64,000 nucleotides of DNA, taken from positions 1-64,000 of the forward strand of contig NZ_JAAIWK010000015.1 of NCBI RefSeq assembly GCF_011008565.1, given 5' to 3'. The translations under genes were made by a program, and so were the position numbers. The notes beneath the pieces were generated by a model. It was not told where the DNA came from. It ran no database searches and saw only the letters and a program-made list of their open reading frames with translations. Of the stretch, positions 35,411 to 43,862 are shown one piece after another. The stretch is from Heyndrickxia ginsengihumi. GTDB lineage: Bacteria > Bacillota > Bacilli > Bacillales > Bacillaceae_C. Every line of letters begins with the position of its first letter. Position 1 is the stretch's first letter.

Positions 35411-35635
35411 TTAATATAGTGTCCGTTCGTTATAGCAGGAAGGAAACCCATTTATATCGTGAATCATATTGTAATCGTAGTGTTTTAGTGCAAACTGCGA
35501 TTGATACAAATACTCCATCACATATAATTTTCCGTCGGATGCACTACATAGAATGCCAGAAGTTCCTTGCCCACTTGATAAAGAAATTCCTATCGGTTTG
35601 CCCATTAATTGTCTAATTTTTTGCTGCCACGGCAT
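35411..35635 (-). CDS. Small SH3/Sm-like hypothetical protein (74 aa)
   Basis: 74 residues from ATG 35635, 10 bases behind AGGGGGA: MPWQQKIRQLMGKPIGISLS, then GTSGILCSASDGKLYVMEYL, YQSQFALKHYDYN and INGFPSC. The beta-strand pattern (G-x-x-I/V-x-L...G-x-L-x-x...Y-V-x-EYL) suggests a small barrel as in DUF2642-type Bacillus proteins. A spore-related role is possible but not shown. Single gene. Confidence 0.65.
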   Translation of the reverse strand: MPWQQKIRQLMGKPIGISLSSGQGTSGILCSASDGKLYVMEYLYQSQFALKHYDYNMIHDINGFPSCYNERTLY

Positions 35636-35778
35636 ATACTGCATTCCCCCTATAAGTCCAGCATATGTATGGATGATGCTTTAGTGACAGAATATTGTAA
35701 TGAACAAATCGGACATATGAAGGGGATTAGAAAAGCACTGCATTCTCTATAACATTTCAAAAACGAATAGTTTCTGAA

Positions 35779-35949
35779 TTATTCAACATCTACCGTTGAG
35801 GATTCAGGCGCAAGAATAGATCCTATCAGTGATATTTCTTTCCTAATGGAATCTTTTCGTCGTGGATCATTCGTACTATAGTATTCATCAAATAATTGAC
35901 CTAGAATTTGGATTAATTCTAAGTATTCATCTTCTCTTTCTTCGACCAT
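35779..35949 (-). CDS. Small acidic hypothetical protein (56 aa)
   Basis: Minus-strand frame of 56 codons with AAAGGTG 7 bases before ATG 35949: MVEEREDEYLELIQILGQLF then DEYYSTNDPRRKDSIRKEIS and a short acidic tail. Helical and charged. The ribosome binding site and clean codon structure support coding; no family is recognised. Confidence 0.55.
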   Translation of the reverse strand: MVEEREDEYLELIQILGQLFDEYYSTNDPRRKDSIRKEISLIGSILAPESSTVDVE

Positions 35950-36136
35950 ATTCAATCACCTTTTAAGATAATGGAGATACACAAGATTAACTAGATAATG
36001 ATAAAAAACTGGGATGGTTGATTTGATTATATAATAGAAAGTGTATTATTTCATAGGAGAGATTCAGAGATAGTTGTAATGAAGTTAACTAACTTTATAA
36101 TGGGTATAGTATATAGGCATGTTTTTGTTGTAATAA

Positions 36137-36274
36137 GAGGCTGGGACAAAAGGATATTAGAAAGAAACCTCGAATATTGCGTTCCACCCCCCTCCAGAAA
36201 CATCCTTTTCTTTCCGGAGCTGATTTGTACAATATTTGTCTTTAGCTAACCATTTTTGAGTTTGTCCCAGTCTC
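36137..36274. repeat. GAGGCTGGGAC inverted-end repeat, copy 4 (short form)
   Basis: Starts GAGGCTGGGACAAAAGGATA and ends GAGTTTGTCCCAGTCTC; about 138 bases, GC module absent. It abuts the 3' end of the secreted-protein gene (8 bases away), where it may serve as terminator. Same orientation as copies 1 and 3. Confidence 0.8.
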
Positions 36275-36281
36275 GCATTAA

Positions 36282-36662
36282 CTAACGTACGTGAAGATGT
36301 GCGGTGATCTTTTTCCCTCCAAGTGAAATGTACACATTGTAAGTACCTGGTGTAGTACGAGTGCCAACCTTCCATTTCCATGTAATATAGCCTTTGCTTG
36401 TTGATTTTTTAGCCTGTAGTCCCGCTGCTTTGCTTCGGCCAGATTTATAATATACCGATATTTGTCCTTTCGACTTCGGCGCACCTTTTACAGTAACAGA
36501 AGCATACTGACCATGGCGAACATTTAATGTTGAGCTCGTTACTTTTAATGAATAATGTTTAGTTGCAGCTGAAGCATGGAGAGGTTCTGTTACTACTGTT
36601 GTTCCTGTTAAGATCCCAAAAGACAAAAGAAAAGCAGTAAAAATTGATAAGACCTTTTTCAA
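36282..36662 (-). CDS. Secreted Ig-like beta-sandwich protein
   Basis: 126 residues from TTG 36662, about 8 bases behind AGAAGGGAA. Signal peptide MKKVLSIFTAFLLSFGILTG with a probable cut after HASA. The mature part (about 93 residues) is basic and beta-rich: SLKVTSSTLNVRHGQYASVT, KSKGQISVYYKSG, KGYITWKWKVGTRTTPGTYNVYISLGGKK. This alternation and the T-PGTY-x-V-x-I pattern resemble single Ig-like or bacterial surface domains. Function unknown. The downstream repeat lies against its stop codon. Confidence 0.75.
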   Translation of the reverse strand: MKKVLSIFTAFLLSFGILTGTTVVTEPLHASAATKHYSLKVTSSTLNVRHGQYASVTVKGAPKSKGQISVYYKSGRSKAAGLQAKKSTSKGYITWKWKVGTRTTPGTYNVYISLGGKKITAHLHVR

Positions 36663-37305
36663 AACGATAATTCCCTTCTATTGATAATATATTTATTAAA
36701 AGCAAATATTGCTTTTAATAGACTAATAGATTAATAGATATAAAGGCGCAATATGTATCTTTTTTAAAATAGATATCTTTTAAGTCAGTAAATTCCAAAT
36801 AGAAGTTTATCACAAAATAGAGATAAATGAAATCATATTATCCGATGGAGGTTTGTCCAATTTACAAATTTCTTTAAGCGTGGCGGCAATAGTAACATCC
36901 GTGCATGGGGACTTTTAATAAACGGTGTGGTGCCTACCTTATGTCATACTTTTTTTCATATCTACAAATACTCTTGTTAACTGTTTTAATAGAATCATAA
37001 CATTCTGCGGAAATGGAGTAGCATGTTATGATATAAAAAGGGTAGCTAAATCTTAAAAGCAAACAATCAATTAGTTTGGAGAAGCGTCCGCTCGACTCCT
37101 GTGGGAAAAGCAAGAAAGGTGATACCTTGCAGAAGCGCAGCGACGAATCGGCTCGGTGCTTGCCCGCGGAAAGTAAGCAGTAAGCTTTGGAGAACCATCA
37201 TCTATGATCTATGCTTCATAATTGATTAAGCATGTATTCAAAGATTGTATGATTTTACGGTAGGGTACTTTTCATATGAAATTGCAAGAAGAGGAGGAAT
37301 ATGGA
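36663..37305. other. Intergenic region with solo GC-rich module
   Basis: About 640 bases with no gene. 37078-37185 contains CTCGACTCCTGTGGGAAAAG, a GATACCTTGCAGAAGCGCAG segment and TTGCCCGCGGAAAGTAAG: a complete solo copy of the GC-rich module, without GAGGCTGGGAC ends. Confidence 0.55.
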
Positions 37306-38166
37306 TTGAAATTAGTAGCCATTGACTTAGATGGGACGTTATTATCAGAGGATGGTACGATTAGTGCGAAAAATAGACAAGCGATATTGGCTGTACAAAA
37401 GCAAGGAAATATCGTTGCAATTTGCTCAGGACGATCTTTTCATGATACGCAAACAATTCTTTTAAATGCAGGAATTGATTGTCCATTCATTACGGGAAAT
37501 GGTGCAATAGCTTATGATTCCAATGCTGTACTTCAAAAGCTTATGATACCCGAACATGTGATAACAGAACTTCTACAATTGCTTGAGGCAAAAGGATATT
37601 ACTACGAATTATATACAAATGAAGGAGTTTATATTTTAAGTAAAGGAAAAGAAAGACTTGGGGAAGAAATACGATTACTAAAAGAAAAAGATTTGAACTT
37701 TCCGTCTGAATGGGCAACAAAAGAAATGGAAATTCAATTTCAGCAGCATCATTTACATTATTTTGATCATTTTCAAGATCTCCATATCGCTGATCTTGAA
37801 ATCTATAAAATTTTTGTATTGTCTTTTAATAGGGAAAGTCTCCAGTATTTACAAGAACTGTTAGGGAAAAGACAGGACGTTTCACTTACTTCTTCAGGAG
37901 TAACGAAGCTTGAAATTGCCCATACAAAGGTGAGCAAAGGAAATGCATTAACACATCTAGCCAATCATTTACATATTCCATTAAAAGATACTATAGCGAT
38001 TGGAGATAACTTAAATGATCTCTCAATGTTCAGTGTTGCTGGGATGAGCATAGCGATGGGAAATGCAGAGGATGAGGTTAAACAGCAAAGTACATATACG
38101 ACTAAGAATTATGACGAGGATGGTGTAGCCTACGCATTGCAAAAATATGTATTGGCTCTACAATAA
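37306..38166 (+). CDS. Cof-type HAD-superfamily phosphatase
   Basis: 286 residues from TTG 37306, 8 bases behind AGGAGG. HAD motif I is VAIDLDGTLL (nucleophile D and acid D), motif II SGRS, motif III lysine in KLEIAHTKVSKGNALTHL, and motif IV AIGDNLNDLSMF. A C2 cap lies between motifs II and III. Cof-type enzymes (B. subtilis YkrA, YwtE and relatives) dephosphorylate sugar phosphates, FMN or other small metabolites; the substrate is not evident. The longer frame from ATG 37276 adds ten residues not seen in the family. Confidence 0.88.
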   Translation: MKLVAIDLDGTLLSEDGTISAKNRQAILAVQKQGNIVAICSGRSFHDTQTILLNAGIDCPFITGNGAIAYDSNAVLQKLMIPEHVITELLQLLEAKGYYYELYTNEGVYILSKGKERLGEEIRLLKEKDLNFPSEWATKEMEIQFQQHHLHYFDHFQDLHIADLEIYKIFVLSFNRESLQYLQELLGKRQDVSLTSSGVTKLEIAHTKVSKGNALTHLANHLHIPLKDTIAIGDNLNDLSMFSVAGMSIAMGNAEDEVKQQSTYTTKNYDEDGVAYALQKYVLALQ

Positions 38167-38171
38167 AAACG

Positions 38172-38202
38172 GAGGGAACCCTTTTTGAAGGAGTTCCCTT
38201 CA
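38172..38202 (+). terminator. Terminator of the Cof phosphatase gene
   Basis: GAGGGAAC and GTTCCCTT arms shortly after the stop codon, between convergent genes; the T-run is weak. Confidence 0.5.
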
Positions 38203-38236
38203 TGTATAGTGAATCACAATAATTTTCATTTAATGA

Positions 38237-38443
38237 CTATCTAAAGTTTCCGGTATCGATTGTGTTATTAAAGCTAAGGAAATTGTTGTTAATGATAAAT
38301 CCGCCAGTAGAGCTGCTTCCTGAACCATGTGTTGTTTTTGATACTGTTATTGGTGAAATAAAAGCTGTATCCCCAAAGCTTACTGTTGCTGTGCCACTAA
38401 CATTTAATATTTGTGTGCTTCCGATGATTGCTGGCAATTTCAT
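38237..38443 (-). CDS. GerPF/GerPA-like spore germination protein
   Basis: 68 residues: MKLPAIIGSTQILNVSGTAT, then VSFGDTAFISPITVSKTTHG, SGSSSTGGFIINNNFLSFNN and TIDTGNF. This matches GerPF-type proteins (P-A-I-x-G...V-x-FGD-x-x-x-ISP-x-x-x-SK-x-x-x-GSG-x-x-x-TG-x-F). GerP proteins of the spore coat help germinants reach their receptors. The second of two adjacent ATGs (38443) has the better spacing from GAAGG. The other gerP genes are not here, so this is a stand-alone paralog. Confidence 0.85.
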   Translation of the reverse strand: MKLPAIIGSTQILNVSGTATVSFGDTAFISPITVSKTTHGSGSSSTGGFIINNNFLSFNNTIDTGNFR

Positions 38444-38617
38444 CATCCTTCAATCAAAAAATTGGATTCCATATTAATATATTTGTTGTTAGCAAAAATG
38501 TATAGACAATCATCATTAAAAGAAAGACTAACTTTTTCAAATATTTATGTATGAAAGGCAAGGCGAAATCTAGTTGCAAAACCATAGGAAAAATATTGGG
38601 AACATAAATATTCTTTA

Positions 38618-39586
38618 TTACTCATTACCTAAGATGTTTGTTAAGCGTGAAAGCCCATATGAAGCGTCTTTCATTATTGTGTCAATTAATATTTCTACTT
38701 TTGGCACATCGTGTATAAGTCCCATTACTTGTCCGGCCCAGGCAAACCCGTTTGCTTCATCACCCCCATAAATGTACGCAAGATTTGCTTTTCCGCTAAT
38801 ACGCTCTTTTAAATCCTCATATGTAGCACCTAGCTGTTCACTTTCTAAAATCTTCATTGTATAATCTGATTTGATTACACGACCTGGTGTGCCAAATGTA
38901 CGTTTAATAACGACAGTGTCCATTTCTGAACCTTCTACTAATGCCTGTTTATAAGTTTGGACAGCGTCTACACATTCCTTAGTTGCGATAAAACGCGTAC
39001 CCATTTCAATACCATCTGCACCAAGTGCTAATGCTGCAAGGAAACCTCTTCCATCACCGATCCCGCCACTAGCAATAACCGGAATTGAAACCGATTCAAC
39101 AATACGGGGGATGAGCACGATTGTGCCAAGATCATCTTTACCAATATGTCCGCCTCCTTCCTGGCCTACAGCGATAACCGCAGACGCACCTAGTATTTCT
39201 GCCTTTTTTGCTTGCCTTACAGTTGAAACAAGCACTAATGAGTGAATATTGGTATCTTTAATTCTTTCTAATATCGGCTGAGGATTTCCCCCTGTAATGG
39301 AAATGGCATGTACGTTTTCTTCGATGGCAACTTCTAACAAGTCGTTATATGCCTTATTGTATGAACCAATGGCAAAATTAACAGCAAAGGCTTTATCTGT
39401 TAACTCTCTTACTTTATGGATTTCTGCTCGCAATTTTTCCGGTGTAAATAATGTCATAGCTGTAATTTGGCCAAGACCGCCCGCATTTGAAACAGCCGCT
39501 GCAAGTTCAGCATTTCCTAAATAGGCCAATCCTCCTTGAATAATCGGGTATTTAATGTCCAGTAAATTAGTAATACGTGTTTTCAT
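38618..39586 (-). CDS. Nitronate monooxygenase / FabK-like flavoprotein (YrpB-like)
   Basis: 322 residues with a FMN-dependent TIM barrel: PIIQGGLAYLGNAELAAAVSNAGGLGQI at the N-terminus, ISITGGNPQP, EGGGHIGKDDLGTIVLIPRIV (catalytic-type His) and SIPVIASGGIGDGRGFLAALALGADGIEMGTRF (phosphate loop). The family includes nitronate monooxygenases and FabK enoyl-ACP reductases, which cannot be separated by eye; by recall it resembles B. subtilis YrpB. AAGGAAGG precedes ATG 39586. Single gene. Confidence 0.87.
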   Translation of the reverse strand: MKTRITNLLDIKYPIIQGGLAYLGNAELAAAVSNAGGLGQITAMTLFTPEKLRAEIHKVRELTDKAFAVNFAIGSYNKAYNDLLEVAIEENVHAISITGGNPQPILERIKDTNIHSLVLVSTVRQAKKAEILGASAVIAVGQEGGGHIGKDDLGTIVLIPRIVESVSIPVIASGGIGDGRGFLAALALGADGIEMGTRFIATKECVDAVQTYKQALVEGSEMDTVVIKRTFGTPGRVIKSDYTMKILESEQLGATYEDLKERISGKANLAYIYGGDEANGFAWAGQVMGLIHDVPKVEILIDTIMKDASYGLSRLTNILGNE

Positions 39587-39988
39587 TATGTAACCTTCCT
39601 TATGTTTAAGTGTAGTATATTGTGAAATCCTTATTAGTACTCAAGAATAGTAGTAATCATTTTCATTAAAGCATCGCTATAGTGATATCAATAAAGGCAT
39701 AAATAAAGTGTGATCGAATAGCGTTTTATACAATTTTAAACCAAAATTCTATAATAAAGAATAAAAACGAGTAAATAGCTTCATACTATCATTACGTACA
39801 GACCTCTTTAATTTTCGGATGAAGTTGATCTGACGTAGGTGGCATTGAAAATAGTCCCATCATTTGGGGCTATTTTTTATGCGCATACGTCGTTTGTAAC
39901 AGGAACTCTGCAAGATTAGCGTATCAGCGGAGAAAGTCTGAAGGCATATGCTAAGGCTCTCGGACCGCCCGCGAAATGCGAACCAACG
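39587..39988. other. Intergenic region with solo GC-rich module
   Basis: No gene. 39900-39980 contains AACTCTGCAAGATTAGCG and GACCGCCCGCGAAATGCGAA, a decayed copy of the GC-rich module. A short hairpin GCCATTGAAAATAGTCCCATC...GGGGCTATTTTTT lies near 39849-39877. Confidence 0.45.
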
Positions 39989-40345
39989 TTAAGATTGCAC
40001 GATCGTCCCTTGATGAAAAATTATTTGCCAATTTCCATCCGCCTGTTTTTTCCATAACGAGCTTCTTAAACTCACTTTTGAGTTTGTATGATCTTTTATT
40101 TCAAAGGTCGTTTGGACGATATTAGAGGACAACTCTTTAATTGCAAAATGAAAACATTCCATTTTTGGTACTGCAAGGCCATTTAAGCAGTCTTGTTTAT
40201 TTTTTTTCTTACCAGAGCTTGTAAATTCGATAAAATCATCGGCAATGAATTTATCCATTTCACTTTGCGATTTGCGAATTTCTGGCTTTAATAGCTGCGT
40301 TTCTAAAAAATATAAATGCTCTTTTAGAGAAGATGGACGTTCCAT
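39989..40345 (-). CDS. SnoaL/NTF2-like (DUF4440) protein
   Basis: 118 residues: LYFLETQLLKPEIRKSQSEMDKFIADDFIEFTSSGK is the standard opening of DUF4440 proteins (E-x-x-LL-x-P-x-x-R...L-x-D-x-F-x-EFGSSG). The sheet half ends LWKKQADGNWQIIFHQGTIV. NTF2-fold proteins bind or convert small molecules; the role here is not known. GGAGG precedes ATG 40345. It is 42 bases downstream of the dehydrogenase on the same strand and may share its transcript. Confidence 0.85.
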   Translation of the reverse strand: MERPSSLKEHLYFLETQLLKPEIRKSQSEMDKFIADDFIEFTSSGKKKNKQDCLNGLAVPKMECFHFAIKELSSNIVQTTFEIKDHTNSKVSLRSSLWKKQADGNWQIIFHQGTIVQS

Positions 40346-40387
40346 TATATTTCCTCCATATAAAATGTGTAATCGTTTGCTCGTAAG

Positions 40388-41353
40388 TTATCGTTTTAAT
40401 ACTTCGGGGTTAGCGATTCTAATCGGTTTGTGATCATGAAAGTATGAAATGATATTCTCAATTGAAACTGTTAAGAACTGATTGAAAATGTGATCTGTTT
40501 TCCAGCCAATATGGGGAGATAGGATAACATTGTCCAATTGCAGTAATGGATGTTCAGGAACAAGTGGCTCGCTTGAATATACATCAAGTGCCGCACCGCC
40601 AATTTGACGTTGTTGTAAAGCAAATACTAGGGCATCTTCATCTAATATTTCGCCGCGAGCTGTGTTAATTAACAATGCATCCTTTCTCATTATATTAAAA
40701 TGGCGCTCGGAGAGTAACTTTCTCGTCTCAGGAACTAATCTAACGGCAATTACAACAAAATGTGATTGTTGTAAAAGCTTATCAAGAGAAACGTAAGTCA
40801 CTCCTTGTTTTAATGCTCTTTCTTTCGTTAACCGTGGTCCCCAAGAGATCACATTCATATGAAAGGTTTTTGCAATTTCTGCAACACCAGTGCCAATTTT
40901 TCCTAAACCGATAATACCGACTGTTTTATTTTCTAAGCTAATTCCAACAGCATCTTTCCAATTGTTGTTTTTTATCTCTTCATGAAGAAGGATCAATTGT
41001 CTGGAAAAAGCAATCATGAAGCCAACAATTAATTCAACTACCGAGGAGGAACCACCAGGTGTGGTTGCGATTGGAATATGAAGGCGATTCGCAGCTTCCA
41101 TATCGATATGCGCTAAACCTGAACCAGTCTGTGCAATGAGTTTTATGTTTTTTAATTGTTCCAACATCTCTCTCGTAAACGCCGTTCTTTCTCTTATAGG
41201 GATTACGACATCTGCATGCATGATACGCTGAAGTAAGACCTCGGCTGTTGGTTTATCATGATATATTTCTACGTCAAAATGTTGTTTTAACATATCGAGC
41301 TTAGGATGATGTAAAAGGAATTGCTCCCAATCATCTAAAATCACTACTTTCAT
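40388..41353 (-). CDS. D-isomer-specific 2-hydroxyacid dehydrogenase
   Basis: 321 residues from ATG 41353, 7 bases behind GAGGTG. The NAD-binding motif is VGIIGLGKIGTGVAEIAK. Catalytic residues lie in LLINTARGEILDEDALVFAL (Arg), the Asp/Glu region before VPEHPLLQLDN, and VILSPHIGWKT (His). The N-terminal substrate domain reads ADVVIPIRERTAFT. The family interconverts 2-keto and D-2-hydroxy acids (SerA, lactate or glyoxylate type); the substrate is not evident. Probably co-transcribed with the DUF4440 gene. Confidence 0.88.
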   Translation of the reverse strand: MKVVILDDWEQFLLHHPKLDMLKQHFDVEIYHDKPTAEVLLQRIMHADVVIPIRERTAFTREMLEQLKNIKLIAQTGSGLAHIDMEAANRLHIPIATTPGGSSSVVELIVGFMIAFSRQLILLHEEIKNNNWKDAVGISLENKTVGIIGLGKIGTGVAEIAKTFHMNVISWGPRLTKERALKQGVTYVSLDKLLQQSHFVVIAVRLVPETRKLLSERHFNIMRKDALLINTARGEILDEDALVFALQQRQIGGAALDVYSSEPLVPEHPLLQLDNVILSPHIGWKTDHIFNQFLTVSIENIISYFHDHKPIRIANPEVLKR

Positions 41354-41708
41354 ATATAACACCTCAGGATTTCGTTGCCTTAGGTCGCAACGCTTGAATA
41401 AAATATATTATTGTTATGATTCGCTAAAAAGCGGTCATGTCCTTTACTAACAATAAAAATATGTGAGATTGTTTTGCCTTCAATGAATTCAAGAATTTGA
41501 AAGGTGCTTTTTATTTTCAAAACGCATAGAGAGACATAGTTGAATAAACAAATGAAGATAGGAAAATGTTATAATATGAAAGAGCAAATGCTGCTTTAAT
41601 CTATATTTTCGTTTAAAAAACTGAAGGACCATTTGAGCACGGGAATGGTGTCTCAAACAATATTAATAAATCATTGTATTTTCATATACATAAATGAGGT
41701 AGCACAAT
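41354..41708. other. Divergent intergenic region
   Basis: 355 AT-rich bases between divergent genes; no feature beyond expected promoters recognised. Confidence 0.4.
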
Positions 41709-42386
41709 ATGTCTAATACTGCACAAACATATATACAGCATCTTATTAACATATATTTTCAACAATCGGATATCGAGTATGCTGAATGGTCTAGAGAGTA
41801 TTTACGAAATCAGTTTGATTTTCTAGGTATTCGCACGCCGATACGTCGTAAATTAACGAAACAATTTATGAAGGAGTACGGATTACCTGCTAGAAATCAA
41901 TTAAAAGAAGTAATTTTGTTGCTATGGGATCTCCCGCATCGGGAATACCAAAAAGCAGCGCTCGATATTCTTGAAAATGTAAAAAAGACACTTTTACCAA
42001 CTGATATGGAATGGCTAGAAAAGTTGATTGTAACGAAATCATGGTGGGATACGGTTGATGCTCTTGCTCCTAATATTATGGGATATTTATTTCAAACTTT
42101 CCCTGAACTCATTCAGCAATATCCCGAAAACTGGATCGAAAGCGATAATATTTGGCTGCAAAGGTCTGCCATTCTTTTTCAACTTAAATATAAATTGGAA
42201 ACAGATGACGAGCTTCTTTTTCGTTATATTTTACGAAGAGCAGACAGTAACGAATTTTTTGTTCAAAAAGCAATCGGCTGGGTATTGCGGGAATACGCAA
42301 AGACTGAGCCTGAAAAAATTCGAACCTTTGTAGAACAACATGAATTAAAGGCACTAAGCAGAAGAGAAGCACTGAAACATTTGTAG
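41709..42386 (+). CDS. DNA alkylation repair protein, AlkD family
   Basis: 225 residues made of HEAT-like helical repeats. Conserved segments: YLRNQFDFLGIRTPIRRKLTKQF, WDLPHREYQKAALDIL, KLIVTKSWWDTVDALAPNIMG (WWD with the catalytic-site Trp/Asp), WIESDNIWLQRSAILFQL, and FVQKAIGWVLREYAKTEPEKI. AlkD-type glycosylases remove bulky or cationic alkylated bases without base flipping. GAGG precedes ATG 41709. No ada or alkA neighbour is present. Confidence 0.92.
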   Translation: MSNTAQTYIQHLINIYFQQSDIEYAEWSREYLRNQFDFLGIRTPIRRKLTKQFMKEYGLPARNQLKEVILLLWDLPHREYQKAALDILENVKKTLLPTDMEWLEKLIVTKSWWDTVDALAPNIMGYLFQTFPELIQQYPENWIESDNIWLQRSAILFQLKYKLETDDELLFRYILRRADSNEFFVQKAIGWVLREYAKTEPEKIRTFVEQHELKALSRREALKHL

Positions 42387-42489
42387 TTTTAAACATGATT
42401 GGCTCAAAATGTAGATATTTTTCACTAACATTCATTTTTTTGTCATGTTTCGGCTGTGTTATGTATAAATATATAAACGTCAAGAAAAA

Positions 42490-42517
42490 ATCACCTGGTA
42501 TGGCAGTACCAGGTGAT
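42490..42517 (-). terminator. Terminator of the 27-aa peptide gene
   Basis: ATCACCTGGTA and TACCAGGTGAT arms. The minus strand continues into TTTTTTCTTG, so it acts on the small gene at 42528-42611. It may also stop the alkD-like transcript. Confidence 0.75.
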
Positions 42518-42527
42518 AAGAACAGTT

Positions 42528-42611
42528 TTATTTAACAAGTGCTACGATAAGTGCGAGAAAGGAAACAATGAAAAACAAGAAACCGGAAAAAGCTAAAAAT
42601 ATTTTGCTCAT
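42528..42611 (-). CDS. Small membrane peptide (27 aa)
   Basis: Too short for ordinary gene calling: AGGGGGTG lies 6 bases before ATG 42611. The peptide MSKIFLAFSGFLFFIVSFLA, then LIVALVK, is one hydrophobic helix with a lysine at each end. A dedicated strong terminator follows 11 bases after the stop codon, which supports a real, separately expressed gene. No family is recognised; single-helix peptides of this type in Bacillus often modulate membrane complexes or sporulation proteins. Confidence 0.65.
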   Translation of the reverse strand: MSKIFLAFSGFLFFIVSFLALIVALVK

Positions 42612-42763
42612 GTTTTTCACCCCCTTGATACGTTATATTGTTTCACAAAGACAAATATGTCTGTTTACAGCAAAATAGGTATTAAGTCATCTATGTACCA
42701 TTCCGATCCTTTAGTCACTTTCCAATTCTAATGTGTAAAGAGTACAAACAATTATATTAAGTG

Positions 42764-42807
42764 AAAAAAGGATGCCAATGCTTTTTTTGATTGGCATCCT
42801 TTTTTTG
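42764..42807. terminator. Strong bidirectional terminator without an obvious gene
   Basis: AAAAAAGGATGCCAA and TTGGCATCCTTTTTTT arms. It lies 150 bases upstream of the small peptide gene and 70 bases before the MerR promoter, with no gene ending at it on either strand. Confidence 0.75.
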
Positions 42808-42877
42808 CTGCAAAAGAATGTGCTACAATGCTGCTTATATATAAAAAACTTTACATAAAAAAATAATCCTAAAATGG

Positions 42878-42908
42878 TTGACTCTTCCCTTAGGGGAGAC
42901 GTTAGAAT
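42878..42908 (+). promoter_or_regulatory. MerR-type promoter with 19-base spacer
   Basis: TTGACT at 42878 and TAGAAT at 42903 are separated by 19 bases instead of 17. The spacer holds a near-palindrome CTTCCCTTAGGGGAGACG. This over-long spacer with a central dyad is the hallmark of promoters activated by MerR-family proteins, and the gene right behind it encodes one. Confidence 0.8.
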
Positions 42909-42928
42909 CAGTGGTGAGGTGGATAAAG

Positions 42929-43678
42929 ATGCTATATACGGTAAAAGAGGTTTCAAAAATTACTAAGGTAACGGTTAAAGCTTTACATCATTATCACAAA
43001 ATTGGACTTTTGTTACCGTGTAAAGTGAATGAGGCTGGCTACCGCTTTTATGGAACTAAAGAATTAGAACGATTGCAACAAATTTTATTCTACCGCGAAT
43101 TAGATTTCCCCCTCAAAGAAATTAAACAAATATTAAATGGTGAACATGATCGATTGTCAATTTTGAACAGTCAAAAAAAGTTGCTTCAATCTCGTATAAA
43201 AAAAATGGAGCGTTTAATTGACACAATTGATCAATCAATTTGGTACACCGCGAAAGGAGAACATATGGATCAAAAAGAAATGTTTAAAGGATTCAATACT
43301 TCAGAAGAATGGACTGATGCATTACAAGAGCAAAATGAATATTTAAAGGAACATTATCAATATGATTTACTTGAAAAAAATGAGATTGATGTTCAAGAAA
43401 TGAATGAATCAGCTTTAGAAGCAAAATGCTTTATAGAAAAGATGGCCGATGCATTGAAAAATGGTATAAAGCACAATGATGGGAGAATAAACAAACTGAT
43501 AGACAAGCATATTCATTTTTTAAATGATCACGGACATCAAACAAAGGCAGCTGATTTTGCAATGCAAACTCGTTTCTTTTTAAATGATGATTTCCATAGG
43601 AATATGCTTGAATCACAACAAACAGGTTTATCTTATTATCTTTGCCTTGCCGCCGAGGATTTTGCATCTGTACAGTAA
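42929..43678 (+). CDS. MerR family regulator with TipAS effector domain
   Basis: 249 residues from ATG 42929 behind GAGGTGG. N-terminal MerR HTH: YTVKEVSKITKVTVKALHHYHKIGLL, then YRFYGTKELERLQQILFYRELDFPLKEIKQIL; coiled coil to residue 100. The C-terminal 150 residues (GFNTSEEWTDALQEQNEYLKEH...FLNDHGHQTKAADFA) match TipAS-type antibiotic-sensing domains (TipA, Mta, SkgA). Regulators of this group activate their own promoter and multidrug responses. No transporter is adjacent, so autoactivation is the only target visible. Confidence 0.88.
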   Translation: MLYTVKEVSKITKVTVKALHHYHKIGLLLPCKVNEAGYRFYGTKELERLQQILFYRELDFPLKEIKQILNGEHDRLSILNSQKKLLQSRIKKMERLIDTIDQSIWYTAKGEHMDQKEMFKGFNTSEEWTDALQEQNEYLKEHYQYDLLEKNEIDVQEMNESALEAKCFIEKMADALKNGIKHNDGRINKLIDKHIHFLNDHGHQTKAADFAMQTRFFLNDDFHRNMLESQQTGLSYYLCLAAEDFASVQ

Positions 43679-43701
43679 TAATATTGAGGTATCTCAAAGT
43701 G

Positions 43702-43741
43702 AAGCCCCCATCGATCTAATATTCAGGGGGCTTGCTTTTTT
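43702..43741 (+). terminator. Terminator of the merR/tipAS gene
   Basis: AAGCCCCC and GGGGGCTT arms followed by GCTTTTTT. Confidence 0.85.
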
Positions 43742-43862
43742 GAACATAAGCTCAAACCGAATATCGTTCATCCATTGTTAATTTTGTTCAGTGTATGGCG
43801 GCGAAAGTAAGAATCGTCTGTATGGAAACTTTTCTGTTAGTAAAGCTGTAGAGGAGAATGTA

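Noticed and set aside
43584-43781. 65-codon plus-strand frame
   Set aside because: It overlaps the MerR gene and its terminator; shadow frame.
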